A DNA stretch of 13,778 bases from Oscillospiraceae bacterium. GTDB taxonomy: Bacteria; Bacillota; Clostridia; Oscillospirales; Ruminococcaceae. A program made the translations under genes and the position numbers. Below the pieces are notes generated by a model, which saw only the letters and a program-made list of their open reading frames with translations, ran no database searches and was not told the origin of the DNA. The stretch lies in contig JAAVIG010000187.1 in assembly GCA_014796735.1 (NCBI GenBank), forward strand, positions 1-13,778, in the 5' to 3' direction. Positions 1 to 7,051 of the stretch are shown here, one piece after another (the first letter of the stretch is position 1; each line of letters starts with the position of its first letter).

Positions 1-228
1 TAAAGCCGTAAACAGATTTTTTATCTGCGAGATCATTACAACGGACGACAATGCGTCATTATCGCTCTTTGCAATAACAACAGTGTCTATAATACTGCTG
101 AGGTAAGAAAACGCACCCAGCAAAATCAACGGAAGGGTTATGCTCAGAACAACAGCCATCGGCTTGCCGTTAAGGATAAATTCCCTCCGTCTGCGATCCT
201 TCTCACTTACAATCGAAGCATCTGCCAT
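1..228 (-). CDS. MATE-type multidrug/oligosaccharide-lipid flippase family transporter, N-terminal 76 codons only
   Basis: The gene runs off the window edge, so only the N-terminus is visible. It starts with ATG at 228, 3 nt after the ABC ATPase stop. A short basic cytoplasmic segment (KDRRRREFILNGKP, about residues 10-23) is followed by a long hydrophobic helix (about 24-52) and the start of a second one. The pattern REFILNG, then VLSITLPLILLGAF, then a (I/V)DT motif is what I know from the N-termini of clostridial MATE (MOP superfamily) exporters, which use Na+ or H+ gradients. The substrate cannot be told. No strong Shine-Dalgarno is visible, only purine-rich AAAAGA inside the end of the preceding gene, so translation may be coupled to the ATPase gene. 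A role in uronate metabolism is not evident. It could be another MOP-superfamily member. Confidence 0.72.
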   Translation of the reverse strand, partial: MADASIVSEKDRRRREFILNGKPMAVVLSITLPLILLGAFSYLSSIIDTVVIAKSDNDALSSVVMISQIKNLFTAL

Positions 229-231
229 ATT

Positions 232-1341
232 TTATTTGTCTTTTTCTTTTAATTTTATGCGCTTTTCCGTTTCTTTATCAAAGAGGTAAACGCTTTCATA
301 CGGAATCGCAAAGGTAAGGTCGGCGTCCATTTCGGGAGAATCATGGGGATCGACCTTGAGAATCGACTTAACGCCTTTAATATCAACATAAACGTTGGTG
401 TTATCTCCCAAAAGCTCGGTAAGCTCCACCTTGCAGGAGATTTTGTAGGCGTTGTTTACATTTTCCTTGCCCGCAAGCTTTATCGCTTCGGGACGGAAGC
501 CCAATGCTACCTCTTTTCCCTCGTACTTTTGCAGTACGCTCTTGTCCGCAATAGCGTTAAGATCAACGATATTCCCCTGTATATCAAGCTTTCCGCCCTT
601 AAGCGTTTCCTCGATAAAGTTCATGGGAGGCTCGCCGATAAAGCCCGCGACAAACATATTAACGGGATTGAAATAAAGGCTGTATGGAGTTCCCACCTGC
701 TGAACATACCCGTCCTTCATTACAACTATTCTGTCCGCCATAGTCATGGCCTCGGTCTGGTCATGGGTTACGTAAATGGTTGTCGCGCCCGTTTCGCGGT
801 GGATCTGGGTTATCTCGGAGCGCATTGTAACTCTCTGCTTTGCGTCAAGGTTGGAAAGCGGCTCATCCATAAGGAAAATATCTACCTTACGGATAATGGC
901 GCGTCCTACCGCAACTCTCTGTCTCTGACCGCCCGAAAGCGCACGGGGCTTTCTGTCCAGATAATCGGTCAAGCCCAATATCTTTGCGGTATTTAACACC
1001 TTTTTCTCGATAACATCATCGTCAACACCCTGAAGCGTAAGACCGAAAGCAAGGTTGTCGTAAACCGACATGTGCGGATAGAGCGCATAGCTTTGAAAAA
1101 CCATAGCAACACCGCGCTCGCGGGGACCCTTTTCATTGGCTCTTACGCCGTCAATTAAAAAATCGCCCTTGCTGATGTTTTCAAGACCCGCGATCATGCG
1201 CAGGGTGGTGGATTTACCGCAGCCGGACGAGCCGACAAATACGATAAACTCACCTTTTTCGATCTCCAGATTGAAGTCGTGAACAGCGTGATAACCGTTC
1301 GGGTAAATTTTGTTGATTCCTCTTAATGTTAAATATGCCAT
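232..1341 (-). CDS. Carbohydrate ABC transporter ATP-binding protein, MsmX/UgpC (MalK) type
   Basis: This is the cytoplasmic ATPase subunit that powers CUT1-type sugar importers. Visible motifs are Walker A GSSGCGKST (37-45), Q-loop Q83, ABC signature LSGGQ (135-139), Walker B IFLMDE (155-160) and H-loop H193. The C-terminal part from about 235 is the TOBE/OB-fold regulatory region typical of MalK-like proteins. The length of 369 aa is normal for the family. The start at 1341 has a moderate purine stretch (GTGAGAG) about 8 nt upstream. It lies 58 nt behind kduI and 3 nt before the MATE gene. No membrane or solute-binding subunits are in the window. In Bacillus subtilis, MsmX serves several sugar importers including those for pectin oligosaccharides, so a shared ATPase for an importer of oligogalacturonides encoded elsewhere is a reasonable inference. 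The substrate itself cannot be read from the sequence. Confidence 0.93.
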   Translation of the reverse strand: MAYLTLRGINKIYPNGYHAVHDFNLEIEKGEFIVFVGSSGCGKSTTLRMIAGLENISKGDFLIDGVRANEKGPRERGVAMVFQSYALYPHMSVYDNLAFGLTLQGVDDDVIEKKVLNTAKILGLTDYLDRKPRALSGGQRQRVAVGRAIIRKVDIFLMDEPLSNLDAKQRVTMRSEITQIHRETGATTIYVTHDQTEAMTMADRIVVMKDGYVQQVGTPYSLYFNPVNMFVAGFIGEPPMNFIEETLKGGKLDIQGNIVDLNAIADKSVLQKYEGKEVALGFRPEAIKLAGKENVNNAYKISCKVELTELLGDNTNVYVDIKGVKSILKVDPHDSPEMDADLTFAIPYESVYLFDKETEKRIKLKEKDK

Positions 1342-1399
1342 AACAGTACTCTCACTTTTCTATGGTTTTTTCCGCACGCGACGGAATTATGAACTAAAA

Positions 1400-2245
1400 T
1401 TATTTTAAGTCAAGGTTTCCGATATTGTCCATATCGTCATAGGTCTGATTTTCGCCGCACATACCCCAGATAAAGGTATAATTGCTTGTTGCCGTGCCGC
1501 TGTGGATAGACCAGCTGGGAGAAATTACCGCCTGCTCATTGTGAAGGATTATATGGCGCGTTTCCTGCGGCTGACCCATCATGTGGAATACTACGTTGTC
1601 GTCCTCCAGCTCGAAGTAGAAGTAAACCTCCATTCTTCTTTCATGGGTGTGGGAGGGCATTGTATTCCAGCTGCTGCCCGGCGCAAGCTCGGTCATTCCC
1701 ATGGCAAGCTGACAGCTTGCGCATACGGCGGGATTGACGTACTGATTTACAACTCTCTTGTTCATGTTTTCGGCGGTGCCCAAAGGTCTGTGTACCGCTT
1801 TGTCCTTGGTGATGTAAACGGTGGGATAGATCTGATGAGCGGGGCAGGAGTTGATATAGAACTTGGCGGGCTTGGAACCGTCCTCGGACTTGAACACGAT
1901 CTCCTTTGTACCCATTCCTATATAAAGTCCGTCCTTGAAATTCAGAACGTATTCGGTACCGTCAAGCACTACCGTTCCCTTGCCGCCTACATTGATGATG
2001 CCCATTTCGCGTCTTTCCAGAAAGTACTCGGTGCCCAATTCCTTGGTGCTGCCCAAGGAAAGCTCCTTGTTAACGGGCATTGCGCCGCCCGCGATCATTC
2101 TGTCCTGATGAGAATAGGTCAAAGAAATTTCGTCCTTAACGAACACCTTTTCGATAAGGTAGTTTTTTCTCAGCGCCTCGGTGTCGTAATGCTTTGAATC
2201 GTCGGGGTGATTGGCGTATCTGATATCTAAGGTCATAATTATCAT
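1400..2245 (-). CDS. kduI: 5-dehydro-4-deoxy-D-glucuronate isomerase (KduI)
   Basis: Converts 5-keto-4-deoxyuronate (DKI), the rearrangement product of unsaturated uronate, to 3-deoxy-D-glycero-2,5-hexodiulosonate (DKII) in the cytoplasm. It is a metal-dependent double-cupin enzyme. The probable zinc ligands H199, H201 and E206 (motif HTHERRMEVYFYF) and H248 (SWSIHSG) are all present, and large blocks match the E. coli protein as I remember it (YFLERRE, HMMGQPQETRH, TFIWGM.GENQ). The first ATG (2245) gives 281 aa. A second in-frame ATG at 2236 gives 278 aa, which is the E. coli length. The purine box AGGAAAGGA (2246-2254) could serve either start (an AGGA 5 nt from the first, AAGGA 9 nt from the second), so the true start is uncertain by three codons. 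The upstream TIM-barrel gene ends at 2253, within this box, which implies cotranscription. KduI supplies the substrate of KduD encoded a few genes upstream. Confidence 0.96.
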   Translation of the reverse strand: MIIMTLDIRYANHPDDSKHYDTEALRKNYLIEKVFVKDEISLTYSHQDRMIAGGAMPVNKELSLGSTKELGTEYFLERREMGIINVGGKGTVVLDGTEYVLNFKDGLYIGMGTKEIVFKSEDGSKPAKFYINSCPAHQIYPTVYITKDKAVHRPLGTAENMNKRVVNQYVNPAVCASCQLAMGMTELAPGSSWNTMPSHTHERRMEVYFYFELEDDNVVFHMMGQPQETRHIILHNEQAVISPSWSIHSGTATSNYTFIWGMCGENQTYDDMDNIGNLDLK

Positions 2246-2252
2246 TCCTTTC

Positions 2253-3092
2253 CTATTGTAATCTTTGCTTCATGTGGGAAACCGCAAAGGGAATATCCTC
2301 CCCCGTTGTACCCTCAAAAACAAGATTTGCGTCGGGGCATACCTTTTTGATCTCCGAAAGTATTTTGGAGTAATCAAAAATGCCCTTTCCCACACCGCAC
2401 TGCTTAAGAGAACCGTCCTCGGCAATAACACAGTCCTTGATGTGGAACACGCATATTCTGTCGCCGAAGGTCTGTAGCCCCTCGTCAAGAATATCGTACA
2501 TTTTGTCAACATTTGATTTGTCCAGATAATTGTACAGATCGAATATTATCTTTATATTGTTCGCACCTATGCTTTTAACGGCGCGGTCAAGGGTTTTAAC
2601 GTCGTAGCAGACGTGCCCGAAGGCTCCCTCCATTCCGACGTACATGCCCTGCTCCTCGGCATAGCCGCACAGCTCCGAAAAGGTTTTTATCACTCTGTTC
2701 AAAGCTGTTTCGGTGCGGTTTTCGGGGTGATACGTCCACTTGTCGCCGTTGTAGGAGCCTGTTTCCGAGCCTACGATATTGCAGCCGAAGTACTTGCCTA
2801 ATTTAAGGTAATCCTTGAATACCGCGATACCGTTTTTTATCTTCTCCTCGTTGGGGTGAACGGGGTTAAAGTAAGCGCCGATAAGAGGAACCGTTTTTCC
2901 GTGCGTCTTAAAGACCTCCGCGAATTTTTCGGCTCGCTCCTTTGTTACCGAATCAGGCGTATAGGTTACGTCCTCCAGCACCTTATAAGCAACCAACTGA
3001 ACACCTTCAAGCTCCAGTTCTTCAAGTCTCTCGGCAACATTCTCCTCGTTTTTTACCCCAAGATCGTGAGCGCGTATAAACAGCTTCATCAT
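2253..3092 (-). CDS. Sugar phosphate isomerase/epimerase-like TIM-barrel protein (AP endonuclease 2 superfamily)
   Basis: A 279-aa soluble protein with the alternating pattern of a xylose-isomerase-like (PF01261-type) TIM barrel. Candidate divalent-metal ligands at the usual strand ends are E155 (VGMEGAFGH), D185 (IIFDLYNYL), H217 (VFHIKDC) and E260 (VFEGTTGED). Relatives include sugar isomerases, 3-epimerases and inosose dehydratases, so the reaction cannot be named from sequence. Its ATG at 3092 overlaps the kdgK stop (ATGA, 3089-3092), and a second ATG follows immediately (3087-3089). No clear ribosome binding site precedes it, so translation is probably coupled to kdgK. It is followed after 7 nt by kduI. 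This tight setting implies a step in uronate or 2-keto-3-deoxy-sugar metabolism, perhaps epimerising or isomerising a uronate intermediate. That role is inference only. Confidence 0.87.
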   Translation of the reverse strand: MMKLFIRAHDLGVKNEENVAERLEELELEGVQLVAYKVLEDVTYTPDSVTKERAEKFAEVFKTHGKTVPLIGAYFNPVHPNEEKIKNGIAVFKDYLKLGKYFGCNIVGSETGSYNGDKWTYHPENRTETALNRVIKTFSELCGYAEEQGMYVGMEGAFGHVCYDVKTLDRAVKSIGANNIKIIFDLYNYLDKSNVDKMYDILDEGLQTFGDRICVFHIKDCVIAEDGSLKQCGVGKGIFDYSKILSEIKKVCPDANLVFEGTTGEDIPFAVSHMKQRLQ

Positions 3093-4120
3093 CTTTGTAC
3101 ACGTCCCGAAGCGTCGCCGCCCGCAAGAGCTTCAACCTCCGCGCGGGTAACCAAGTTGAAGTCACCGGGGATAGTGTGCTTAAGAGCGGAAGCCGCAACC
3201 GCAAATTCAAGCGCGGTCTTGAAGTCCTTGCCGTCGGCAAGACCGCAGATAAGTCCGCCCGCAAAGGAGTCGCCGCCGCCTACGCGGTCAACAATGGGAT
3301 TGATATTATATTTTCTGGAGTGGTAAAACTCGCGGGTCTTACCGTCCATAATGCAAGCCGACCAGTCGTTGTTGGAAGCGGAGTGACTTTCACGCAGTGA
3401 GGAGATGATATACTTAAAGCCGAATTTATCAGCCATCTGATTGAATATGTCAACGTAGCCGCTAAGCTCCAGCTCACCCTTGGTAACGTCGGTTGCTCCG
3501 GGCTTAAAGCCGAGTACCTTTTCCGCGTCCTCTTCGTTGCCTATGCAAACATCAACATACTGCATAAGGTTTGTCATGACCTTCTGAGCCTTTTCCGACG
3601 ACCAAAGCTTCTTACGGAAATTCAAGTCAACCGAAACGGTAACACCGTGCTTCTTTGCCGCCTTTAACGCAACCTCGGTAACCTCCGCCGCAAGGTCGGA
3701 AATTGCGGGAGTAATACCCGTAAAGTGGAACCAGTCGGCGTCCTTGAATATATCGTCAAAATCAAAGTTGGAAGCGTCGGCGGTGGCGATAGAGGAGTGT
3801 GCTCTGTCGTATACGACGTTGGAGGCTCTCATAGACGCGCCTGTTTCGAGGAAGTAAATACCAAGTCTTTCGCCGCACTTTGCGATATGCTTTGTTTCAA
3901 CGCCGTATTTTCTTAAAGCGGCAACGGCGCACGCGCCAATCGGGTTATCGGGAACGGCGGTAACAAATTCGGCGTTGTGTCCATAGTTTGCAAGGGAAAC
4001 GGCTACGTTGGCTTCGCCGCCGCCGTAGTTGATGTCAAATTCGTCCGCTTGGATAAATTTTTCGTTGTTGGGAGTGGAAAGTCTGAGCATTATTTCTCCC
4101 ATTGTGACTATTTTTGCCAT
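3089..4120 (-). CDS. kdgK: 2-dehydro-3-deoxygluconokinase (KDG kinase, PfkB family)
   Basis: Phosphorylates 2-keto-3-deoxygluconate to KDPG with ATP in the cytoplasm, between KduD and Eda in the pathway. The PfkB/ribokinase fold is shown by the N-terminal glycine motif (INYGGGEANVAVSLA, about 30-44), which binds substrate, and by the C-terminal PfkB signature DRVGGGDSFAGGL (278-290) with catalytic base D284 and the anion hole formed by the GGGD loop. The length of 343 aa is typical of clostridial KdgK. The start at 4120 has a strong AAAGGAG about 10 nt upstream, in a 35-nt gap after the eda fusion gene. Its stop codon lies inside the start of the TIM-barrel gene. A related sugar kinase such as fructokinase is possible by fold, but the neighbours kduI, kduD and eda make KDG by far the likeliest substrate. 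Confidence 0.93.
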   Translation of the reverse strand: MAKIVTMGEIMLRLSTPNNEKFIQADEFDINYGGGEANVAVSLANYGHNAEFVTAVPDNPIGACAVAALRKYGVETKHIAKCGERLGIYFLETGASMRASNVVYDRAHSSIATADASNFDFDDIFKDADWFHFTGITPAISDLAAEVTEVALKAAKKHGVTVSVDLNFRKKLWSSEKAQKVMTNLMQYVDVCIGNEEDAEKVLGFKPGATDVTKGELELSGYVDIFNQMADKFGFKYIISSLRESHSASNNDWSACIMDGKTREFYHSRKYNINPIVDRVGGGDSFAGGLICGLADGKDFKTALEFAVAASALKHTIPGDFNLVTRAEVEALAGGDASGRVQR

Positions 4121-4155
4121 GTCAAAATATCTCCTTTGTTTTTATGGGTAGGTGG

Positions 4156-5130
4156 TTAATTTTTTTTATCAACAAGATGAACCGCAAACCCGCTGAATTC
4201 ATCCTTCAAGTAAACCACAGTCATTCTTCCGTCAGCGTCATACTTAGCGGAATCCATATCCGCCTCCACACCCATGCTCTTAAGCTGATAAACCGCTCTG
4301 CGAACGCTGTTTGTAGCAACCGCAATATGCCCTTTTTTGCCTCTGAAGGGAGTTTTCATGCACTCAATATAGCTTCCCGCAAATACGCTGCTGTTGCCGA
4401 TCTTCTGCTCCCAACCAAACATTTTGGCAAACATTTCGGTGGTAGCCTTAGCCTCGTCCTCATTTTCGCAGTTGATACCAACATGCGCAACGCTGAAATC
4501 AAGCATTTTGTTAACGGCGGTACGGCAAAGCGCGGTTATTTCGTCCCACTTATCCGCTTTGATCAGCTTGTCGGGAACTATCCAGCTTCCGCCGCAGCAT
4601 ATTACTTTCTTAAAGCCGAGATAGGTATTCAGATTATTTTCATTAACACCGCCGGTGGGCATAAATTTCATATTGGAATAAGGCGCGGAAACCGCCTTGA
4701 TGTAAGCGAGGCCGCCTGCCTGTTCGGCGGGGAAGAACTTAACGAAATCAAGTCCCAGCTCCATTGCTTCCTCGATCTGGCTGCCGTTGGCAACGCCGGG
4801 AGCAAAAGGAACGCCCTTATCAAGACAATGCTTGACTACCTTGGCGTTAAGACCGGGAGCCACGCAGAACTTAGCTCCTGCCGCTATCGCTCTGTCGCAT
4901 TGGTCAACGGTGAGAACCGTACCCGCGCCCACAAGCATATCGGGGAATGCCTTAGTCATATCGGAAATAACCTTGTCTGCTCCCTCGGCGCGGAAGGTCA
5001 CCTCCGCGGCGTTGATCCCGCCTGCGCGGAGCGCCTTTGCAAGCTCTACCGCCTTTGATGTATCCTCAAGCTTGATAACGGGTATGATTCCCGTACATTC
5101 AAGCTGTTCCTGAAAAGCTTTCATATCCAT
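4156..5130 (-). CDS. eda: KDPG/KHG aldolase fused to a C-terminal VOC (glyoxalase-fold) domain
   Basis: Residues 1 to about 208 form a class I 2-keto-3-deoxy-6-phosphogluconate / 4-hydroxy-2-oxoglutarate aldolase, which splits KDPG to pyruvate and glyceraldehyde-3-phosphate. Seen are catalytic E43 in AAEVTFR, the GAGTV block (68-72), Schiff-base lysine K131 in FVKFFPAE, and the phosphate-binding PTGGV (158-162). Ordinary Eda is about 205-215 aa. Here a second domain, about 212-324, follows without a break and has the beta-alpha-beta-beta-beta pattern of the vicinal oxygen chelate fold: H216 in FSVAHVGI, E256 in GSYIECM, H268 in KGHIAVAT, and GFAVHLVD at the end, where H318 sits where a metal-binding Glu usually lies. 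The function of this domain is unknown. It might bind a metal and act on an oxo-sugar, or be regulatory. The start is secured by AGGAGG 8 nt upstream. The gene follows kduD by 26 nt and precedes kdgK. Confidence 0.93.
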   Translation of the reverse strand: MDMKAFQEQLECTGIIPVIKLEDTSKAVELAKALRAGGINAAEVTFRAEGADKVISDMTKAFPDMLVGAGTVLTVDQCDRAIAAGAKFCVAPGLNAKVVKHCLDKGVPFAPGVANGSQIEEAMELGLDFVKFFPAEQAGGLAYIKAVSAPYSNMKFMPTGGVNENNLNTYLGFKKVICCGGSWIVPDKLIKADKWDEITALCRTAVNKMLDFSVAHVGINCENEDEAKATTEMFAKMFGWEQKIGNSSVFAGSYIECMKTPFRGKKGHIAVATNSVRRAVYQLKSMGVEADMDSAKYDADGRMTVVYLKDEFSGFAVHLVDKKN

Positions 5131-5156
5131 ATTCTTGTCCTCCTGATCTATATACG

Positions 5157-5912
5157 TTATCTGCCCAACCAGCCGCCGTCAACCGCAATAGTAAAGCCGT
5201 TCACATAATCGCTGGCAGAGGAAGCAAGGAATACCGCCGCGCCCATAATATCGTCGGGAGTTCCCCAGCGGCCCGCGGGAATACGGTCAAGGATAGCTTC
5301 GCTTCTGTCCGCGTCCGCGCGGAGAGCCTTAGTGTTGTTTGTAGCCATATATCCGGGAGCAATTGCGTTTACATTGATTCCGTGCTGTGCCCACTCGTTT
5401 GCCATAGTCATTGTGATGCCCTTGACAGCGGACTTGCTTGCGGTGTAGCTGGGAACGCGGATACCGCCCTGATAAGACAGCATGCTTGCAACGGAAATAA
5501 TCTTACCGCCGCTGTTCTGCTTCATAAACTGCTTAGCAACAGCCTGTGAGAGGAAGAAAAGGGTGCGCAGATTTACATTGATAACGCTGTCCCAGCTTTC
5601 CACGCTGAAGTCGATAGTGTCCTCGCGCTTGATGATTCCCGCGTTGTTAACGAGAATGTCGATGTGACCGAAGGTGTCAAGAGCTTTTTTGATAATGCCC
5701 TCGATAGGGTCAAGAGTCGAAAGATCGGCGGTAATAAATTCAAAATTTTCCTTTCCGAGCATTTCCTGCGTTGCCGTGCTGGGAACTACCGAAACGCCCA
5801 AAACCTTTGCACCCGCTTCGACAAACGCTTTTGAAAAGCCCTGTCCAAGACCCGTGTCGCTGCCTGTTACGATTGCCACTTTGCCGTTCAGACTGAATTT
5901 GTCCAGTATCAT
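5157..5912 (-). CDS. kduD: 2-dehydro-3-deoxy-D-gluconate 5-dehydrogenase (KduD), short-chain dehydrogenase
   Basis: Reduces DKII (3-deoxy-D-glycero-2,5-hexodiulosonate) to 2-keto-3-deoxygluconate with NAD(P)H, directly after KduI. It is a classical SDR: dinucleotide-binding TGSDTGLG (16-23), NNAG (89-92), and catalytic N114, S143, Y156 and K160 (SYTASKSAVKG). Stretches such as GGIRVPSYTASKS, INVNAIAPGYMATNN and ILDRIPAGRWG agree closely with E. coli KduD as I recall it, and the 251-aa length fits. The start at 5912 is supported by GGAGG 8 nt upstream. It is the first gene after the largest internal gap (146 nt), so it may begin its own transcript: kduD-eda-kdgK-TIM barrel-kduI and perhaps the ABC ATPase and MATE genes. 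Gluconate 5-dehydrogenases are close relatives, but the pathway context favours KduD. Confidence 0.95.
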   Translation of the reverse strand: MILDKFSLNGKVAIVTGSDTGLGQGFSKAFVEAGAKVLGVSVVPSTATQEMLGKENFEFITADLSTLDPIEGIIKKALDTFGHIDILVNNAGIIKREDTIDFSVESWDSVINVNLRTLFFLSQAVAKQFMKQNSGGKIISVASMLSYQGGIRVPSYTASKSAVKGITMTMANEWAQHGINVNAIAPGYMATNNTKALRADADRSEAILDRIPAGRWGTPDDIMGAAVFLASSASDYVNGFTIAVDGGWLGR

Positions 5913-6058
5913 ACTGTTTACCTCCGAAAAATTTTATTCATAATTTAGATAAAAAAGTGCTTTATTTTTTTGCACATTATCTACACTTAATCTTATATCC
6001 TATTGCCCGAAAAAGCGAGTGCAAAACCGCTGAACTTTATGGACAAAACGGATATTTG
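5913..6058 (-). promoter_or_regulatory. Intergenic control region upstream of kduD, with candidate operator and hairpin
   Basis: This is the only gap above 100 nt between genes inside the cluster. At its upstream end lies a perfect inverted repeat GACAAA-N7-TTTGTC (6042-6060), which overlaps the AEC stop codon and has no T-run after it, so it is more operator-like than terminator-like. Nearer kduD, GTGC-N11-GCAC (5957-5975), read on the minus strand, is followed directly by six T, a weak terminator- or attenuator-like hairpin with only 4 bp of stem. Promoter hexamers are poor: TAGATAAT and TATAAG look like -10 boxes but I see no good -35 at 16-18 nt. That a promoter for the kdu genes lies here is inferred mainly from the gap size and A+T content. 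The kduD ribosome binding site GGAGG closes the region. Confidence 0.4.
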
Positions 6059-7051
6059 TCAGAATATTCCTATCGAACGGAATATCGCAACATAAACAAA
6101 AATCGTTACCGTACTTACCAAGCTGGTCCATACCACCAACTGCCCCGCCAGCTCGTCGTCCGCTCCCATTTCCTTTGCCATTATCGCGCTTGCCACAGCC
6201 ACGGGAGTACCGAAAACCGCCACATATGTAGCAAAATGCTCCCCCGAAAGCCCCGGAATGAAAAAGTAAGCGACAGCAAGCCCAAGCACCGGTACCGCGA
6301 CGGTGCGCATAAGAGTACCGAAAACTATATATCTGAGCTGTCTTTTTACCGCCGAAAACTCAAATTTGCCGCCTAAAACTATAAGGGCAAAGGGCGTGCA
6401 TATTGACTTTAAATTTTCAAGCGTTTTATATAAAAATTCAATATCCCTTAATCTGAATTCGACGCCCCACAGTACAAACAGTTCCCGCACGGCAAGCGTC
6501 AGCAGTCCCAGTACGGTTGCGATTATAAGCGGATTTTTGACGATACCTATAAGTATTTTTTTAATGTCGATCTTTTTCTTATGGTCGTCGTTGTTGAATA
6601 CCGTTAAAGTCACTACCGCCAATATATTAAACAGCGGCACGCAGAACGCCGACATTACCCCCGCCGCGGCAGCGCCCTTGTCGCCGAAAAGAGCGGAGGC
6701 CAAGGGAAGCCCTATTATCGCGTAGTTGGAGCGAAAGGTCGCTTGAATAAGCGAGCCTCTTTTTCCCTGATCCTTTGTGAACACGCAGGTGACTAAGGTC
6801 GAAACAAGAAAGATCACTGCGATAGCCGCAAGACCGTAAAGCACAAAGCCGAAATTTATTTCGCCTAAACTGCCTATTCCGTAGATGTTGTAATAAAGCA
6901 GCGCGGGAATAAGCACCCGAAAGGTCAGCTTGTTGCCTACGTCGAGAAAGCCTTGATTTAACAGCCCTATTCTTTTGAAAAGGTAGCCCAGAGCTATCAT
7001 CAGTACGATAGGCAGCACCGCGTTTGCCGCGAAAACAAAAGCGTCCGTCAT
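6059..7051 (-). CDS. AEC (auxin efflux carrier) family permease
   Basis: A 330-aa integral membrane protein with about ten hydrophobic helices in two repeats of five, each with the typical AEC sequence signs: FRSNYAIIGLPLASALFG (106-123) in the first half and GTPVAVASAIMAKEMGADD (281-299) followed by QLVVWTSLVSTVTIF near the C-terminus. The most polar loop, about 153-165 (NNDDHKKKIDIKK), separates the halves. Bacterial AEC proteins move organic acids such as malate, malonate or citrate, and many have no known substrate. The ATG at 7051 overlaps the stop of the GH4 alpha-galacturonidase gene (ATGA, 7048-7051), so it is probably translated with it. Transport of a uronate or an organic acid from uronate breakdown is a reasonable inference but not shown by the sequence. 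A 146-nt gap separates it from kduD. Confidence 0.9.
   Translation of the reverse strand: MTDAFVFAANAVLPIVLMIALGYLFKRIGLLNQGFLDVGNKLTFRVLIPALLYYNIYGIGSLGEINFGFVLYGLAAIAVIFLVSTLVTCVFTKDQGKRGSLIQATFRSNYAIIGLPLASALFGDKGAAAAGVMSAFCVPLFNILAVVTLTVFNNDDHKKKIDIKKILIGIVKNPLIIATVLGLLTLAVRELFVLWGVEFRLRDIEFLYKTLENLKSICTPFALIVLGGKFEFSAVKRQLRYIVFGTLMRTVAVPVLGLAVAYFFIPGLSGEHFATYVAVFGTPVAVASAIMAKEMGADDELAGQLVVWTSLVSTVTIFVYVAIFRSIGIF

Noticed and set aside
232..1341. Glycerol-3-phosphate specificity for the ABC ATPase (strict UgpC)
   Set aside because: MalK-type ATPases are alike across substrates, and the pectin context argues against taking the UgpC label literally.
1342..1399. Possible terminator between kduI and the ABC ATPase
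   Set aside because: TTCCG-N7-CGGAA makes only a 5-bp stem, followed on the minus strand by A and not T. Too weak to call.
4114..5058. Long open frame on the plus strand (314 codons) opposite eda
   Set aside because: Lies wholly antisense to a clear aldolase gene with catalytic motifs, shows no family resemblance, and has no good ribosome binding site. It is a shadow of codon bias, as are the other plus-strand frames, e.g. 1502-2197, 343-996 and 11484-12197.
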